Shown: positions 1 to 10,291 of the stretch, piece by piece | How positions within the stretch are numbered: position 1 is the first letter of the stretch | Layout of the letters: each line of letters begins with the position of its first letter | Assembly (NCBI GenBank): GCA_014529385.2 | Contig: CM043962.1 | Coordinates: forward strand, 88,687,180 to 88,751,179 | Direction of reading: 5' to 3' | Source: Adiantum capillus-veneris | Lineage: Eukaryota; Streptophyta; Polypodiopsida; Polypodiales; Pteridaceae | DNA: 64,000 nucleotides | The notes under the pieces: model-generated | The model's database searches: none | What the model was told of the DNA's origin: nothing | Seen by the model: the letters and a program-made list of their open reading frames with translations, nothing else | Made by a program: the position numbers and the translations under genes

Positions 1-15
1 CTCTCTCTCTCTCTC
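1..15. repeat. (CT)n microsatellite edge
   Basis: The window opens inside a CT dinucleotide tract that ends shortly before the hAT transposase start codon. Its full length lies outside the window. Confidence 0.9.
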
Positions 16-38
16 GCTCGTGCGCGTGCCTCATCATC

Positions 39-566
39 ATGGCCCAAGCTTCCGCATCAAGTGAACGTGTGCCCTTGGGTGCAAAGAAGAAGAAGGATAA
101 AGCTTCGTGGTGGGACGAAGTGCATTCCTGAGTGTTGGGAAAGGCCGGTGGTGCACATGCATGGAAGTGCAAACTATGCGGCTTTGAATGGCAATCCGAC
201 ACAACTAAAGTACGTGCTCACCTCCTTAAGCTAGAGGGACAACAAGTAGCAATATGCAAGGCGATCAACGAGCCATCGTTGAAGGTATTCGAAGCCAAGG
301 ATGCTCCCATCAAAGCCAACAAAGAGGAGAAAGATGCGGCCAAGCCGAAGCGTCTCGCAATCGACCCCAGCGACTTGGTCTTTCCCTCTTCTACACCTTC
401 GTCGTCGATCCGTGGTGATAGTAATGCGGCAACGGCGGAGACGGAAGCTACATCATTTTGATCGGCATTTTCAATGCCCAATACTACTCCGGTCTCCACT
501 TCTAAACCTCACCAATGTACCTTACATTCCACTTGGGATTCAAAAAGGAAGGAGGATGTGGATGTA
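39..566 (+). pseudogene. hAT transposase N-terminal exon with BED zinc finger
   Basis: Translation can start at ATG 39, which opens a lysine-rich N-terminus. An in-frame TGA at 129-131 interrupts it, and the frame reopens into a BED-like finger (WKCKLCGFEW, then KVRAHLLKLEGQ and IC), the usual DNA-binding head of plant hAT transposases. A Ser/Thr-rich linker follows. The frame meets a stop near 461, so this exon is damaged at both ends. A splice donor-like GTAAGT near 566 and an acceptor-like TGTGTAG near 707 suggest an intron before the DUF659 part. Finger geometry and position leave little doubt about the family; the exon limits are inferred. Confidence 0.7.
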
Positions 567-707
567 AGTGTTGCACGCTTTTTTTTATCATGATCACGTC
601 TCCTTCATAAAGGCTCGGTAAGACTTTTATTCTCTCATGATTTGCCATCTCGATTCTCTTTCTCATCTACATAGTAAATCCTAATACCTCTTGTGTGCAC
701 TGTGTAG

Positions 708-1549
708 GTCAGAGTACTTCAAGACAATGTGTACGAGGATTGGAGAGTATGGGGCACACTATGTGCCATCCTCTTCCAAGGCGCTCCGCACTACTATACT
801 CGATAGAGAGATAATGCCGTTGTGGAGATGGCAATCCTCAACATGAAGAGGCAATGGACGAAGTATGGCGTGACCTTCATTGCGGATGGATGGAGTGGCA
901 CAAGGAGGAGGTCCATCCATGGCATTGTTGCCTATTCCAAAGGAGAGATGTATTTTGTCCACTCCCATGACGCCACGGAGACGGGGAAATCAACAGATGT
1001 CCTTGCGGGTGAGTGGGCCTCCGCCGTAGAGACCATTGGGTCAGACCTTGTGATAGGTCTAGTCACCGATGGGGAGGCATCAAACAGGGCAGCCAGAGCT
1101 ATTTTGAAAGGCGCTTATCCTTACATCATGGTGTCCTTTTGCATGGCACATTGCCTTAACAACCTCTTGAAGGATTTCAGCAAACTACCTTGGATAGAGC
1201 CTCTCATTGCATCCACGTCCAAGGTGGTTGCTTTCATCAACAACCACAACATACTTCGAGCCGAGTTCTTGAAGCGGTCGGGGGGCAAAGTGCTTCTAAA
1301 GTATTGTCAAACACGTTTCGCCTACAACTATCTAATGGTGAGCCGCTTTGTAGAGTGTCAAAGTGCAGTGCAGCAGCTCTTCATCAGTACAGAGTTTGCT
1401 GAGACTTTCCATGCAAGTACAGTCGTAGGGATTATTTGTACAGGGAAGGTGGAGGATCCTGAGTTCTGAGAGTCTCTAAAGAGTATTAACAAAATGGTGA
1501 AACCAGTGATCCACTTGCTTCGAGTGATGGATGGTATGCAACCCATAGT
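708..1549 (+). pseudogene. hAT transposase DUF659 domain
   Basis: The 215-residue open stretch at 822-1469 carries the DUF659 signature of plant hAT transposases: GVTFIADGWSG near its start, then LVTDGEASNRAA and FCMAHCLNNLLKD. This corresponds to part of the RNase H-like catalytic core; the Asp residues in DGW and VTDG are conserved. The frame is open upstream to about 708, which fits an exon starting after the putative acceptor. It ends in a TGA at 1467-1469, whereas an intact protein would run on, so it is broken. The segment 1549-1660 has GT...AG ends and interrupts similarity to the family, so it may be an intron. Confidence 0.8.
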
Positions 1550-1660
1550 AACAAGGGACGCCCTTTTTCAGGCTTCCCGTCCCCACTTGCCGTCCCGCTT
1601 TCTTTTTTACACTAAAAATCCATTTGAGCCCGTCTCGTGTCCCCCATTCTCCGTCCCAAG

Positions 1661-2185
1661 GTCTATGAAGCAATGGATCGCATGGTCAAGGCCCTTGAAG
1701 AGCATGAGAAGGACGTAGGTAGGCTCGAAGAAATCAAAGACCTTTGCAGTAGCAGGTGGAATGCCTATAGTTCACCTCTTCATGGTGCAGCTTTTGTGTT
1801 GGACCCAGAGTTCCAGGGTGCAGGAGAGGAGCATGATTCGGAAGTAAACACAAATTAGAACACCATCTTGAAGAAGCTTCACCTTGATCGTGACATGCAA
1901 CGCAAAATCAAGGATCAACTTGCATTTTACAAGGATATGCGAGGATCATTTGGGACAACCGATGCCCAAATTGATCGCTCCAAGATTTCCTCCCTCTTGT
2001 GGTGGCAAGAGATTAGTTCAGATGGTGCCGATCTTCAGCGACTTGCCGTCCACATTCTCAGCCAAGCGGTTAGCTCCTCTTGCTTGGAGCAGTTGTGGAG
2101 TGTATATAGCCACATTGCATCTAGAAAGAGGAACCGACTTGGAGTGGATAAAGCAAATGACCTTGTTTTGTCAGTGCAAATCTAA
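1661..2185 (+). pseudogene. hAT transposase C-terminal dimerisation domain
   Basis: After the putative second intron the frame resumes with a helical segment (VYEAMDRMVKALEEHEKD), then LDPEF, as in the middle of plant hAT transposases. The stretch 1868-2185 holds the hAT dimerisation domain: SLLWWQEISSDGADLQRLAV, then SSSCLEQLWSVYSHI and RKRNRLGVDKANDLV. This domain mediates transposase oligomerisation. A TAG near 1857 separates the two parts, so the gene cannot make a full protein. The frame closes at 2185, where an intron donor may once have been. Confidence 0.8.
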
Positions 2186-2232
2186 GAACGCTTTGCAAGT
2201 TAGCATTTAACGTGACAGATTCTTTTCTACAG

Positions 2233-2388
2233 TGGGAGATGGAGGCAGAGGCAGAGGTGCTTGGAGAGGCAGGAGGATCTACGCATGAGGATGAGCCTAT
2301 ACAGGAGGATTGGGATGATATTCACGACGTCCAGGACTCCACTACAGATTGGGAGGTAGGATGCTCTTATGTCACTACCCAAAGATGA
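2233..2388 (+). pseudogene. hAT transposase acidic C-terminal exon
   Basis: Following TACAG at 2228-2232 the frame gives a short very acidic tail (WEMEAEAEVLGEAG, then EDWDDIHDVQD) that ends at a stop near 2388. Acidic tails after the dimerisation domain are common in plant hAT proteins. Assignment as the last exon is inferred from position and the acceptor-like site. Confidence 0.45.
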
Positions 2389-3329
2389 ACATCAGGCATG
2401 AGTCATGACTCATTGCTCATTGGTTTTTGATATTTGTTTCTTTTGTGGCCGTCGGCTTTGCCTTCTTTTTGTATTACACTACCATATGAGTGATTGAGTC
2501 TTGACATGTCACCTAGTGACTCTTATAGTTGTTATTTAGCACTCTAGCCGCTACATGTCTTTTTGTAGCGCCTTGGCTGGCCTACACCATCTTTACAATC
2601 TATGATCTATTATCTTTTGCTCCAAGCTTTTGTGTGGAGTCTGAACTCTATTCTTCAACTTTGAGTTAATGTTCTTTCTATGAAGAATCAAGATGCTTTT
2701 GTAAAGGATGATTTCAATTCATGTATTGTGTATTTAATCGCGTGTAAGCCTTAAGACTGAAGAATCATTGCAGAGCATGCCTAAATAGGTTCTACTTGGA
2801 CTAATGGGTGTGTATGGCTCTCTACTAACATATAGGTTAAATCCAACCTAATTTAAATATGTTTTAAACTTACCATTTTGGCCCCCATTCTCGTTCCGCT
2901 TTTTTGGGGGAGCTCCGTTCCGAAAACGTTCCGAAGGCCCCCGTTCCCGTTCCTGGTAACTTTGCAAAATACTATACACTTGATCCGGAGCTAGTTTGGG
3001 TACCCAAGCGAGAACGATTTGTATCAAACATAAAAAACAAATAAAGCTTCTTGCTCTTCATGTAGGTCTTCTACAGATACAACTTCTTCACAACTTCCAC
3101 CTACCACCAAAAATGTTAAAAAAACAAGGAAAGAATAGCACCTCTCATTGTAAATTCATCACCTAAACAACGTTTCAAGTAAAATCATGGGAGAGTACCT
3201 TACCACCCTTGCAACTAGATGAAATGCATAGGGTGGTGAAAAACTATTGGACAAAGTCTTCACCCATTACAACTTGGAACGACTGGTTTCAAAAGGTGAT
3301 AACATCGTTACAAAAGGTATGATCTACCT
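2389..3329 (+). other. hAT 3' flank and 3' end of an LTR element interior; no gene seen
   Basis: No coding region is supportable. 2,878-2,955 is a GC-rich block with several TTCCG or CGGAA motifs that probably represents the hAT subterminal region. About 2,960-3,329 is probably the last part of the interior of a plus-strand LTR element, because a polypurine tract and an LTR follow directly. Confidence 0.4.
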
Positions 3330-3343
3330 AAGGAAGAGGGGGG
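3330..3343 (+). promoter_or_regulatory. Polypurine tract of a plus-strand LTR element
   Basis: A run of 14 purines (AAGGAAGAGGGGGG) lies directly before a TG-starting LTR, the position where second-strand DNA synthesis is primed. Confidence 0.6.
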
Positions 3344-4127
3344 TGTTTCCTGACATCTATCATTCACTTGCTCCCCTCTTAACCTTCCTGACTGACCTCT
3401 CAATCTCCCAATCTTAGGAAATGTATATATATAACCCTATACTCAAGAAAACAAAAATTAAAAAGTAAAAGAGAAAGAGCCACCAAACAAAAAGCTTGAA
3501 ACTTACAAATTCTAGTACACGATCCAAAAATCATGCACAAGGACACGATCTTTTGAAACGACCCTTATAATATTTGTACACGAACCAAAATCTATCTGTG
3601 TGTACAGATATGGCTAGTACGCTAGAGTCATCCACTCTTACCTTGGGTGAGAGGTACCCTCTTTACTTTTCACAAGTGTTTCACATAGTCTACCTGGTGC
3701 TTGTCTGTGAATGGGATTTGGTATACACTAGCATGTGAGAAAAATTTTGAGGAATTAGAATGACTGATACGTCTCTGGACTACGACTGATCTCTACTTAG
3801 TAGAGAACGTCTCTTCGATTGCATAAGCTTACTCTTTTGAGCAAGATAGTCGACTATACACGCCTAGTGACATTCTTATTGAACATATGCGCATTTAATG
3901 ATGAGGAAGATTTACATGATTACACAGATGACACGTATGGTCTCACTGATAACGACTTTATTTTTCTTGACGATGACGAGGATAGGGGTTTAGACTTAGG
4001 GCTATCCATCCATCTATACAATATCCTATTTCCTTGACCCTCTAGGGGGGTGCAAATACTTACGTTAGGATTCTTTATGTTGTTTTGATTGTGTTCAATA
4101 AAGGTTGGTGCCTCTTCCCACTAATGT
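3344..4127 (+). repeat. LTR (plus orientation), left arm of an inverted LTR pair
   Basis: The block starts with TGTTTCC after a polypurine tract. It has a TATA-like TATATATAACCC near 3,425 and an AATAAA poly(A) signal near 4,096, in the order expected of an LTR. It matches the reverse complement of 5,327-6,136 over almost its whole length with scattered mismatches and small indels. Similarity stops near 4,127, so the true 3' end is uncertain. Confidence 0.7.
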
Positions 4128-5326
4128 TCTTTCTAGAGGTATTTCTTGTGGTTTCTAGTGTGTACAGGAACGCAGTGTAGTTGTTGGGACTTTGAACTTC
4201 ATACAATCTTTGTTTAGTTCACTGTTCGAATCGAGCGCGATCATTAACATGAACAGGTGTTTCTTGTTCATTATCATTGCCTCGTCTTTTTTAGCATCCA
4301 TGTTTGTCTGCTTTAACTGTGATTGATAGCACAATATTTATTACATTTGCTTAGTATTAAACATTAGATTCAATATAATTTTATGTCAAAGTCCCGTATC
4401 TAGGTTTATGAATCAAGAAGTCTGAATAAGCTAGTTTGACCAAGATAGACATTAGAGATCTTCCTTAATACCATGGGAAATACCTTCATAATTGTCAATG
4501 GTTACTTTAGGTTCTTAATCCGATATTATGAAGCATTGTGTGCAATGTAATAGTACTTTCTAATGTGCTTAATCCCTCTTGACCTTTAGCTTAAGTATTA
4601 TAAAGGGAGTTTACTGTTGTGATGAGCTTGGAGAGGGTAATAGTGTCAATATGACCCCCCAAAGTTACAAAATTGAAATGTAGTGAAAAACAAAAAAACA
4701 AAAAAATAATAGTGCAAAAAATGTAAAATCTAAAGTTGGAAGAAAAATCCCAGCTTGATTCGGTACTTAACTCACATGTATTGCTTATGGTACTAGAGTC
4801 CTAGAGGTTCCCAGTGTGGGTGCTTTTTTGAGAAGCAAAAAGCTCAAGGTTAACAAAATAAGCACACACCTCAAAAATTAAATTAACGTGGAAATCACTT
4901 TGGGGGGTCAAACAAAGGGAATAATCCAGGTGATGATTTCATATGCAATTCCTTTTATCGTAGCTTAACTAGAACGTCTTTTAGGTATAGCCTCTAGTCA
5001 GCCCTCGAACATGAAATACTTTGCTCTTGAGATTAAACAACTTAATTGACCAGAGAGAATTGAGAAGCTTGTCTATGGTATTAATAGTTGACCTCTAGTG
5101 CCTCTCGACCGTTAAATTAGCGACCCTAGACTTGTTTATTTTCTGACCTTTACAAGTGCTTATGCGTTTGATTATATTAAGTTTAATGTTTACTGTTGAA
5201 AAATTGTTTAATGTTCTGTTACCAATCAATCTGTGTGTCTATTCACTGTATATGCTTTTTAATTATATATGTACTATGAGAATGCAATTACTGTGCCATT
5301 TTTGGTTGATTGTACAATTACACATC
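4128..5326. other. Spacer between inverted LTRs; no gene seen
   Basis: AT-rich sequence with only short chance ORFs and no recognised repeat, RNA gene or protein motif. The spacer lies between the 3' ends of two oppositely oriented LTRs. Confidence 0.4.
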
Positions 5327-6136
5327 AGTGGGAAAGGACACCAACCTTTATTGAGCACAATCAAAACAATATAAAGAACCCTAACCTAAGTATTTGCATC
5401 CCCCTAGAGGGTCAAGGGAATATGATATTGTATAGATGGGCGGGTAGCCCTAAGTCTAAACCCCTATCCTCGGCATTGTCAAGAAAAATAAAGTCATCAT
5501 CAGTGAGACCATATGTGCCCTCCATGTAATCATGTAAATCTTCCTCATCATTAGATGCACATATGTTCACTAAGAATGTCACTAGGCGTGTTTAGTCATC
5601 TTGCTCAAAAGAGTAAGCTTGTGTAATCGGAGAGACGTTCTCTACTAAGTAGGGATCAGTCGTGGTCAAGAGACGTATCAGCCATTCTAATTTTGTAAAA
5701 TTTTTCTCACATGCTAGTGTATCTACCAAATCCCTTCACAGACAGGTACCGGGTAGACTATATGAAACACGTGTGAAAAGTAAAGAGGGTATCTCTCACC
5801 CAAGGTAGAAGTGGATGACTCTAGCGTACTAGCCATATCTGTACACATAGATAGATTTTGGTTAGTGTGTAAATATTATAAGGGTCATGTCAAAAGGTCG
5901 TGTGCTTGTGCATAATGTGTTGTTATGATTTTTTTGGATCATATACTAGAATTTGTAGATTTCAAGCTTTTTGTTTGGTGGCTCTCTCTTTTACTTTTTT
6001 TATTTTGTTTTCTTGAATATAGGGGTATATATATATACATTCCTTCCTTAAGATTGGGAGATTGAGAGGTCAAGGAGGAGGGTTAAGAGGGGAGCAAGTG
6101 AATGATGGATGTCTATATTTGATAGGTAAGAACACA
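5327..6136 (-). repeat. 3' LTR of minus-strand gypsy element (right arm of inverted LTR pair)
   Basis: It matches the reverse complement of the LTR at 3,344-4,127, including the TATA-like run (6,024-6,045) and the poly(A) signal (complement of TTTATTG near 5,349). On the minus strand it begins TGTGTTC and lies directly downstream of the gypsy coding region, as a 3' LTR should. Confidence 0.7.
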
Positions 6137-6197
6137 ATTTACGTTTCGGTGTCCAGATTTGATCATTCTCTTCATAGTAGCCTTGGGCTTCCAATAG

Positions 6198-6900
6198 TCA
6201 TTTAGGAATCCAACGCAATGTTTTCTTACATTTCTTAGAGTCAGTGGGACGTCTCTTACAAAGCTTCTGTTTTTTAGCGTCAGAAATGGTCGCTAAAGAA
6301 GCTTTAGGGACCCATTTGTATGTTTTCTTTGTTATATTACGATGAGTCTTATTTGTCTCCTGCTTGGTTTCAGCTACAGAAGTTGAAGCTCGAGAGGGTT
6401 GGGCTATAAGTATAGATGAATAAGCCCCTTGAACATGCAATGTTTTGGGTTGTATCTCCTCAGGAGGTGATATCTTAGAGACTATCGCTTGAGTGGCAGC
6501 GCTAAGTATTAGTTTCTGTGTTGTGACACTTCTAGTCCCCCAATCAATAGTGCATTTGGTCGCTAACATCTACTTGCGACCTAGGTTTATATTGCCTTCT
6601 ATAGTTTCAGCAGGTATGACCAAAAAGTCTTGAGCTACGACCTCGTTGTCATAACTGATATAAGTGTGCCACGTTCCAAAAACATTAGGTTTTTTCTCGT
6701 TGATATCCTTGACTTGGACGGTACTCTCAGATAGAGATGGCTTTCCTAACTGACACCACACTCCATATGATAGCAGATTATGTTTAGCACATGTGTCTAA
6801 TCAAGCGTTATATAGCACTTTGTCATAGGAGCTATTTAACTCAATAGGGTATCGTAGAGGTGTGTCAGAGTCCAACCAATCATCCTCTGTTTCAACTTGA
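6198..6900 (-). pseudogene. Retropepsin-like domain downstream of integrase
   Basis: On the minus strand, after the integrase C-terminus, one frame reads through two stops (near 6,570 and 6,805) and gives a retropepsin-like fold outline. It has LDTCAKHNLLSYGVW at about 6,758-6,802, where DTC stands in for the DTG/DSG active site. It continues with VKDINEKKPNVFGTW, a hydrophobic FLVIPAETIEG strand, and NLGRK then MLATKCTIDWG, which resembles the conserved LGRxW motif. A lysine/serine-rich tail extends to 6,198. The element already has a gag-adjacent protease, so this is an additional domain. The assignment rests on motif order and is unproven. Confidence 0.5.
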
Positions 6901-6939
6901 AATGTAGGTGTAACTCCAAGGTTGGCCTCTCCTTAGAGT

Positions 6940-7218
6940 CTAATACGTTTGCTGTCGCTCCTTAGCCTCAGCTTGATCTTGTATCCTTTTTAAATCTGTT
7001 TGTACTTTGATTGTCTTTTTTTTATGGATGGCACGTAGCTCCTCTTGGCTTATAGGATCATAGTATATTTTGAATTTACTCCCATTGAGGAATCCAATGG
7101 TTTCAACTTCATCAAAAGTTTCCACACGAATGGTACCTTGTGGGGTGATTTTGCATACCCTATATGATCCTTTTCCCGCATATTTCAACTTTTTCTTCTC
7201 GTTATGCACTCTATACAT
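6940..7218 (-). pseudogene. Gypsy integrase C-terminal region
   Basis: A 92-residue basic segment lies directly downstream of the integrase core (YRVHNEKKKLKYAGKGSYRV, then TPQGTIRVETFDEVET and FNGSKF-like residues). It has the position and SH3-like character of the integrase C-terminal DNA-binding domain. No chromodomain is seen. It is out of frame with the core, so the polyprotein is broken. Confidence 0.6.
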
Positions 7219-7356
7219 AATGACTTTATCCCCAAACTTGATATCCTTGTTCTTTAAATGATGGTCAAACTATTTCTTTCTCCTATCTTTCTCCATAAGT
7301 CATTTTGTACAACCAATTGTCTTTCTTCATTTAACCTCTCAAGGATATATAAACGT

Positions 7357-7919
7357 TCAACTAAAGGGGCTACCATTCCAACCTTCTTGTGAAGCTACCC
7401 GCAACCTAGGAATTACGAACTCCCATGGCATAACTGCTTCTTGGCCATATACCATCTTGAATGGTGTACAATTAATAGCCACTTTGTAAGCAGTACGATA
7501 AGCCCATAGAGCTGATATCAGCTTCAAATCCCAATCTGTGTGATGAGTTTCCACTGTTTTGGTCAAGATAGAAATTAAAGTCTTGTTAGTGCTCTCAACT
7601 TGGCTATTTGCTTGTGGATAATAAGGTGTAGACTTATGGTGGGCTATCATGAAGTTTGTCGCAAGTTCGTTTATCAGTCCATTTATTAAATGAGTACCAT
7701 TGTGACTCACAATCTCAAGGAGACAACCAAATCGTGTATTAATGTTCTCAAATTGAAACTTAGCAGTTGATCTTGCATAGCCTTACGTGTGGCCTTGGCT
7801 TCCGTCCACTTCGTTACATAGTGAGTGACAACAATAGTATATCGAGATTGAGTGTTACGAGCTGCCGGACTAATTGGACCTACAAAGTCTAAACCCCATT
7901 TTTCAAATGGTTCAGTCAC
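7357..7919 (-). pseudogene. Gypsy integrase core
   Basis: Two overlapping minus-strand stretches give the retroviral-type integrase core. The first (7,707-7,919) has KWGLDFVGPISP with the first catalytic Asp, then YTIVVTHYVTKWTEA. The second (7,357-7,710) has SHNGTHLINGL, TPYYPQANSQVESTNK with the catalytic Glu, and SALWAYRTAYKVAI with TPFKMVYGQEAVMP. A frameshift near 7,708 lies where the second catalytic Asp is expected. The H2C2 zinc motif (CDECQRYK) lies just upstream near 7,960-7,995. Confidence 0.85.
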
Positions 7920-7959
7920 TTTAATAGGATGTAAGGGCTTCTTATCCTTTCGTTATGTG

Positions 7960-8423
7960 ATCTTGTAACGTTGGCATTCATCACACTCTTTTGCAAAAAG
8001 TGATGCATCCTTGAATAAGGTAGGTCACCAATAGACTGATTACAACACCTTTTTGGGAGTTACTCCCTCTGAAAAATATCCTCCGGCTATATCCGTGTGG
8101 GCTTCTTGCAGTATGCATAAATACTCTTCCTTACGAGCACAACGTCTAAGAATATCGTCCTTCGCTAGCTTGTAGAGAGTTCCTGCAATTAGAGAATAAG
8201 GTTCACATTCCTTTAATAGTTTTCGAGCTATATCCTTACAAAGCTCTTTGGATGGAAAAACATTAACTATAAAGTTCAGAATCTTCTCACTCCATTCAAG
8301 CATGGTCTCGACTAGGAACAGGGAAGTATCGGGCAATTCATCATCGATTCCAGTAGGGACTTCACCATTGGGTATGCGAGACAAATGATCCCCTATGACA
8401 TGTCTTTTACCGGGTCTCACCAC
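7960..8423 (-). pseudogene. Gypsy pol RNase H-integrase linker with H2C2 zinc motif
   Basis: The minus strand gives the end of RNase H (GDHLSRIPNGE is typical of the RNase H-integrase junction) and then EAHTDIAGGYFSEG, which supplies the His residues of the integrase zinc domain. Past a stop near 8,040, AKECDECQRYKIT supplies the Cys pair. This is a normal gypsy arrangement, broken by at least one stop. Confidence 0.75.
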
Positions 8424-9095
8424 AACAGCAAAATCAAACTCGAGAAGAATTAATAACTATTGTGTAATTCTTCCCGTGGAACAAGGTTTATTCGCTAGAT
8501 ACAACAATACTTGATGATCCACATAGAAAACAAACTTGTTGGCAAGAAGGTAGTAGCGAAATTTCTTTATTGCGTAAATCATAGCTAAACCTTTCCGCTC
8601 TATAGTGGTGTAGTTCCTCTCGGCATCATTTAATTAACGGCTGGCAAAGCTAATGAGATAGTCCAATTTATGTTCTCCTGGTTGAGTTAGAACACACCCA
8701 ATAGCCAAGTTGGATGCATCAATATGCACATGGAAAATTACATTCCAATCGGGCACTCGTAGGATGGGAGCACTTGTCAAGGCGTTTTTTAATAACTCAT
8801 AAGCATGGTCACACTCTGCGGTCCAGTGGAACTCAATAAGAAGCTTGTACAATGGATGAGCTATCTCGGTAAAGTTTAAAATAAACCTCCGGTAATAACC
8901 AACATGGCCCATGAATCTTTGAACTCCTTTATAGTTTGTAGGTGGTGGCAAATTGAAAATGGCTTTAATTTTGCTCTCATCTATGGGAATCTCATTTTTG
9001 GACACTAAATGTCCTAAAAGGACTCCATGTTTAACTAAAAATGGGCATTTCAAAGGGTTTAATGAGATGCGATATAATTTGTACTTTTCAAACAA
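8424..9095 (-). pseudogene. Gypsy reverse transcriptase 3' part and RNase H
   Basis: The 153-residue segment at 8,634-9,095 reads NPLKCPFLVKHGVLLGHLVS, then VQRFMGHVGYYRRFI, and FHVHIDASNLAIGCVLTQPG. These are the RT thumb, the connection, and the start of the gypsy RNase H with its catalytic Asp. The frame closes at 8,634, but RNase H similarity continues to 8,424 in other frames (a GKxxRW-like region and VDHQVLLYLANKP-like residues). The domain order is standard for Ty3/gypsy pol. Confidence 0.85.
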
Positions 9096-9241
9096 ATTTC
9101 GTAAACATGATAGATCTTCTTTCCAAGAAGAATAAACACAAAGGTCATTTAAGAAAGCTTCGCAAAACTTCCTGAAATATTCCCTAAAAGCAGTGTTTAT
9201 TAATCTTTGGAAGGTAATAGGGGCATTGGTTAAGCCAAAAG

Positions 9242-9731
9242 CTATAACACGAACGCGAACACTCCAAATTCAGTTATAAAAGCAGTTTTAGCTTGGTGTT
9301 CTAGTGCAATTGTGATTTGATTGTAGGTAGAGTACCCATCTAAAAAGCTTATAAGCTTTCTTCCCTGCAACTCTTTCAAGCACATGTTCCGAATATGGCA
9401 AGGGATAATGGTCACTCCTAGTGGCGGCATTGACTTTCTTGAGATCCACGCACACTCCGAGTTTCCCATTCTTTTTTGGCAAAATAACTATTGGAGACAC
9501 CCACTCTGAGTACTCATAAGGGTATATGAATCCACATTTGACAAGCTTTTTAATCTCTTCTTGAACAATCTTTGCATACTTAGGATTCATTGGGTAGGGT
9601 CGTTGTTGGACTAGTTCAGCTATGCTATTCATGGGAATTGTGTGTTGCACCAGGTAAGGTGGAACACCTTTCATATCATGATATGTCCAAGCAAATATAT
9701 CCTTATTCCTTGAGAAGCTCCTTAAGTACAT
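9242..9731 (-). pseudogene. Gypsy reverse transcriptase N-terminal part
   Basis: The segment 9,288-9,731 contains DIFAWTYHDMKGVPP, VQEEIKKLVKCGFIYP, WVSPIVILPKKNGK and CVDLKKVNAATRSDHYPLP, the classic start of a gypsy RT (fingers and palm). A second frame at 9,242-9,469 continues with ISFLDGYSTYNQITIALEHQ and KTAFITEFGVFAF, which includes motif A with its catalytic Asp. The frameshift between them shows pol is dead. The YxDD motif lies in the poorly conserved gap 9,096-9,241. Confidence 0.9.
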
Positions 9732-10291
9732 GTTCCTCAGTCTCTGTCAGATCTTGGGCAATGAAAACAGATTTAGACTCCTCACGTGGGTCTGCTAACT
9801 CTATTTCCTTAACTATCACTGGACCATCATAGACTCCACTACTTCTATCGATAGGTGTTCTCTGGTCCTTTGTATACACCACCTTACGCTTCTCCGTGGT
9901 GTAGATTCGAAATGCTCAGGTGCAGGATGTAAATCTGTGGGGTCTTCTTGTTCTGTGAACTGTGATTTCTCTTCCGCTTCATTTATTTTTTAGCTAGCTC
10001 TCGATTTTGTTGTCTCCTTACAGTACGGCCCAGCTTTGGCTTTTCTGTAGCTGCTAGCTGTGCGATGTCAATGAGTTGTAGACTGCACCACATGACATTT
10101 TAAAGGTATTCACCCCAATTATTTACCAACTTTCGATGAGCATCACATGCCTCCACATAGTTAAGCCATTCTGCGGTAGATTTCTTTTCATTTATCATAG
10201 CAGGCACATTTGCTCGATATCGTGGTCTCTTATATCTCATAGTTATCTCGTATAATTTTTTATTGCGACCTTCCTTCAGTGAAGAGTCACT
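9732..10291 (-). pseudogene. Gypsy pol protease-RT spacer
   Basis: The minus strand continues between protease and RT. Readable pieces such as SVFIAQDLTETEEHVLKEL directly precede the RT finger region in another frame. No further domain is recognised; several stops are present. Confidence 0.55.

Larger units (their letters stand above)
39..2955 (+). mobile_element. hAT-superfamily DNA transposon, degraded
   Basis: The three hallmark parts of a plant hAT transposase follow in order on the plus strand: a BED-type zinc finger, a DUF659 region, and the C-terminal dimerisation domain with an acidic tail. In-frame stops and frame changes break the reading frame. A GC-rich stretch near 2,880-2,955 with repeated TTCCG motifs looks like hAT subterminal sequence. 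Terminal inverted repeats and an 8-bp target duplication could not be identified, so the outer limits are approximate. Confidence 0.8.
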
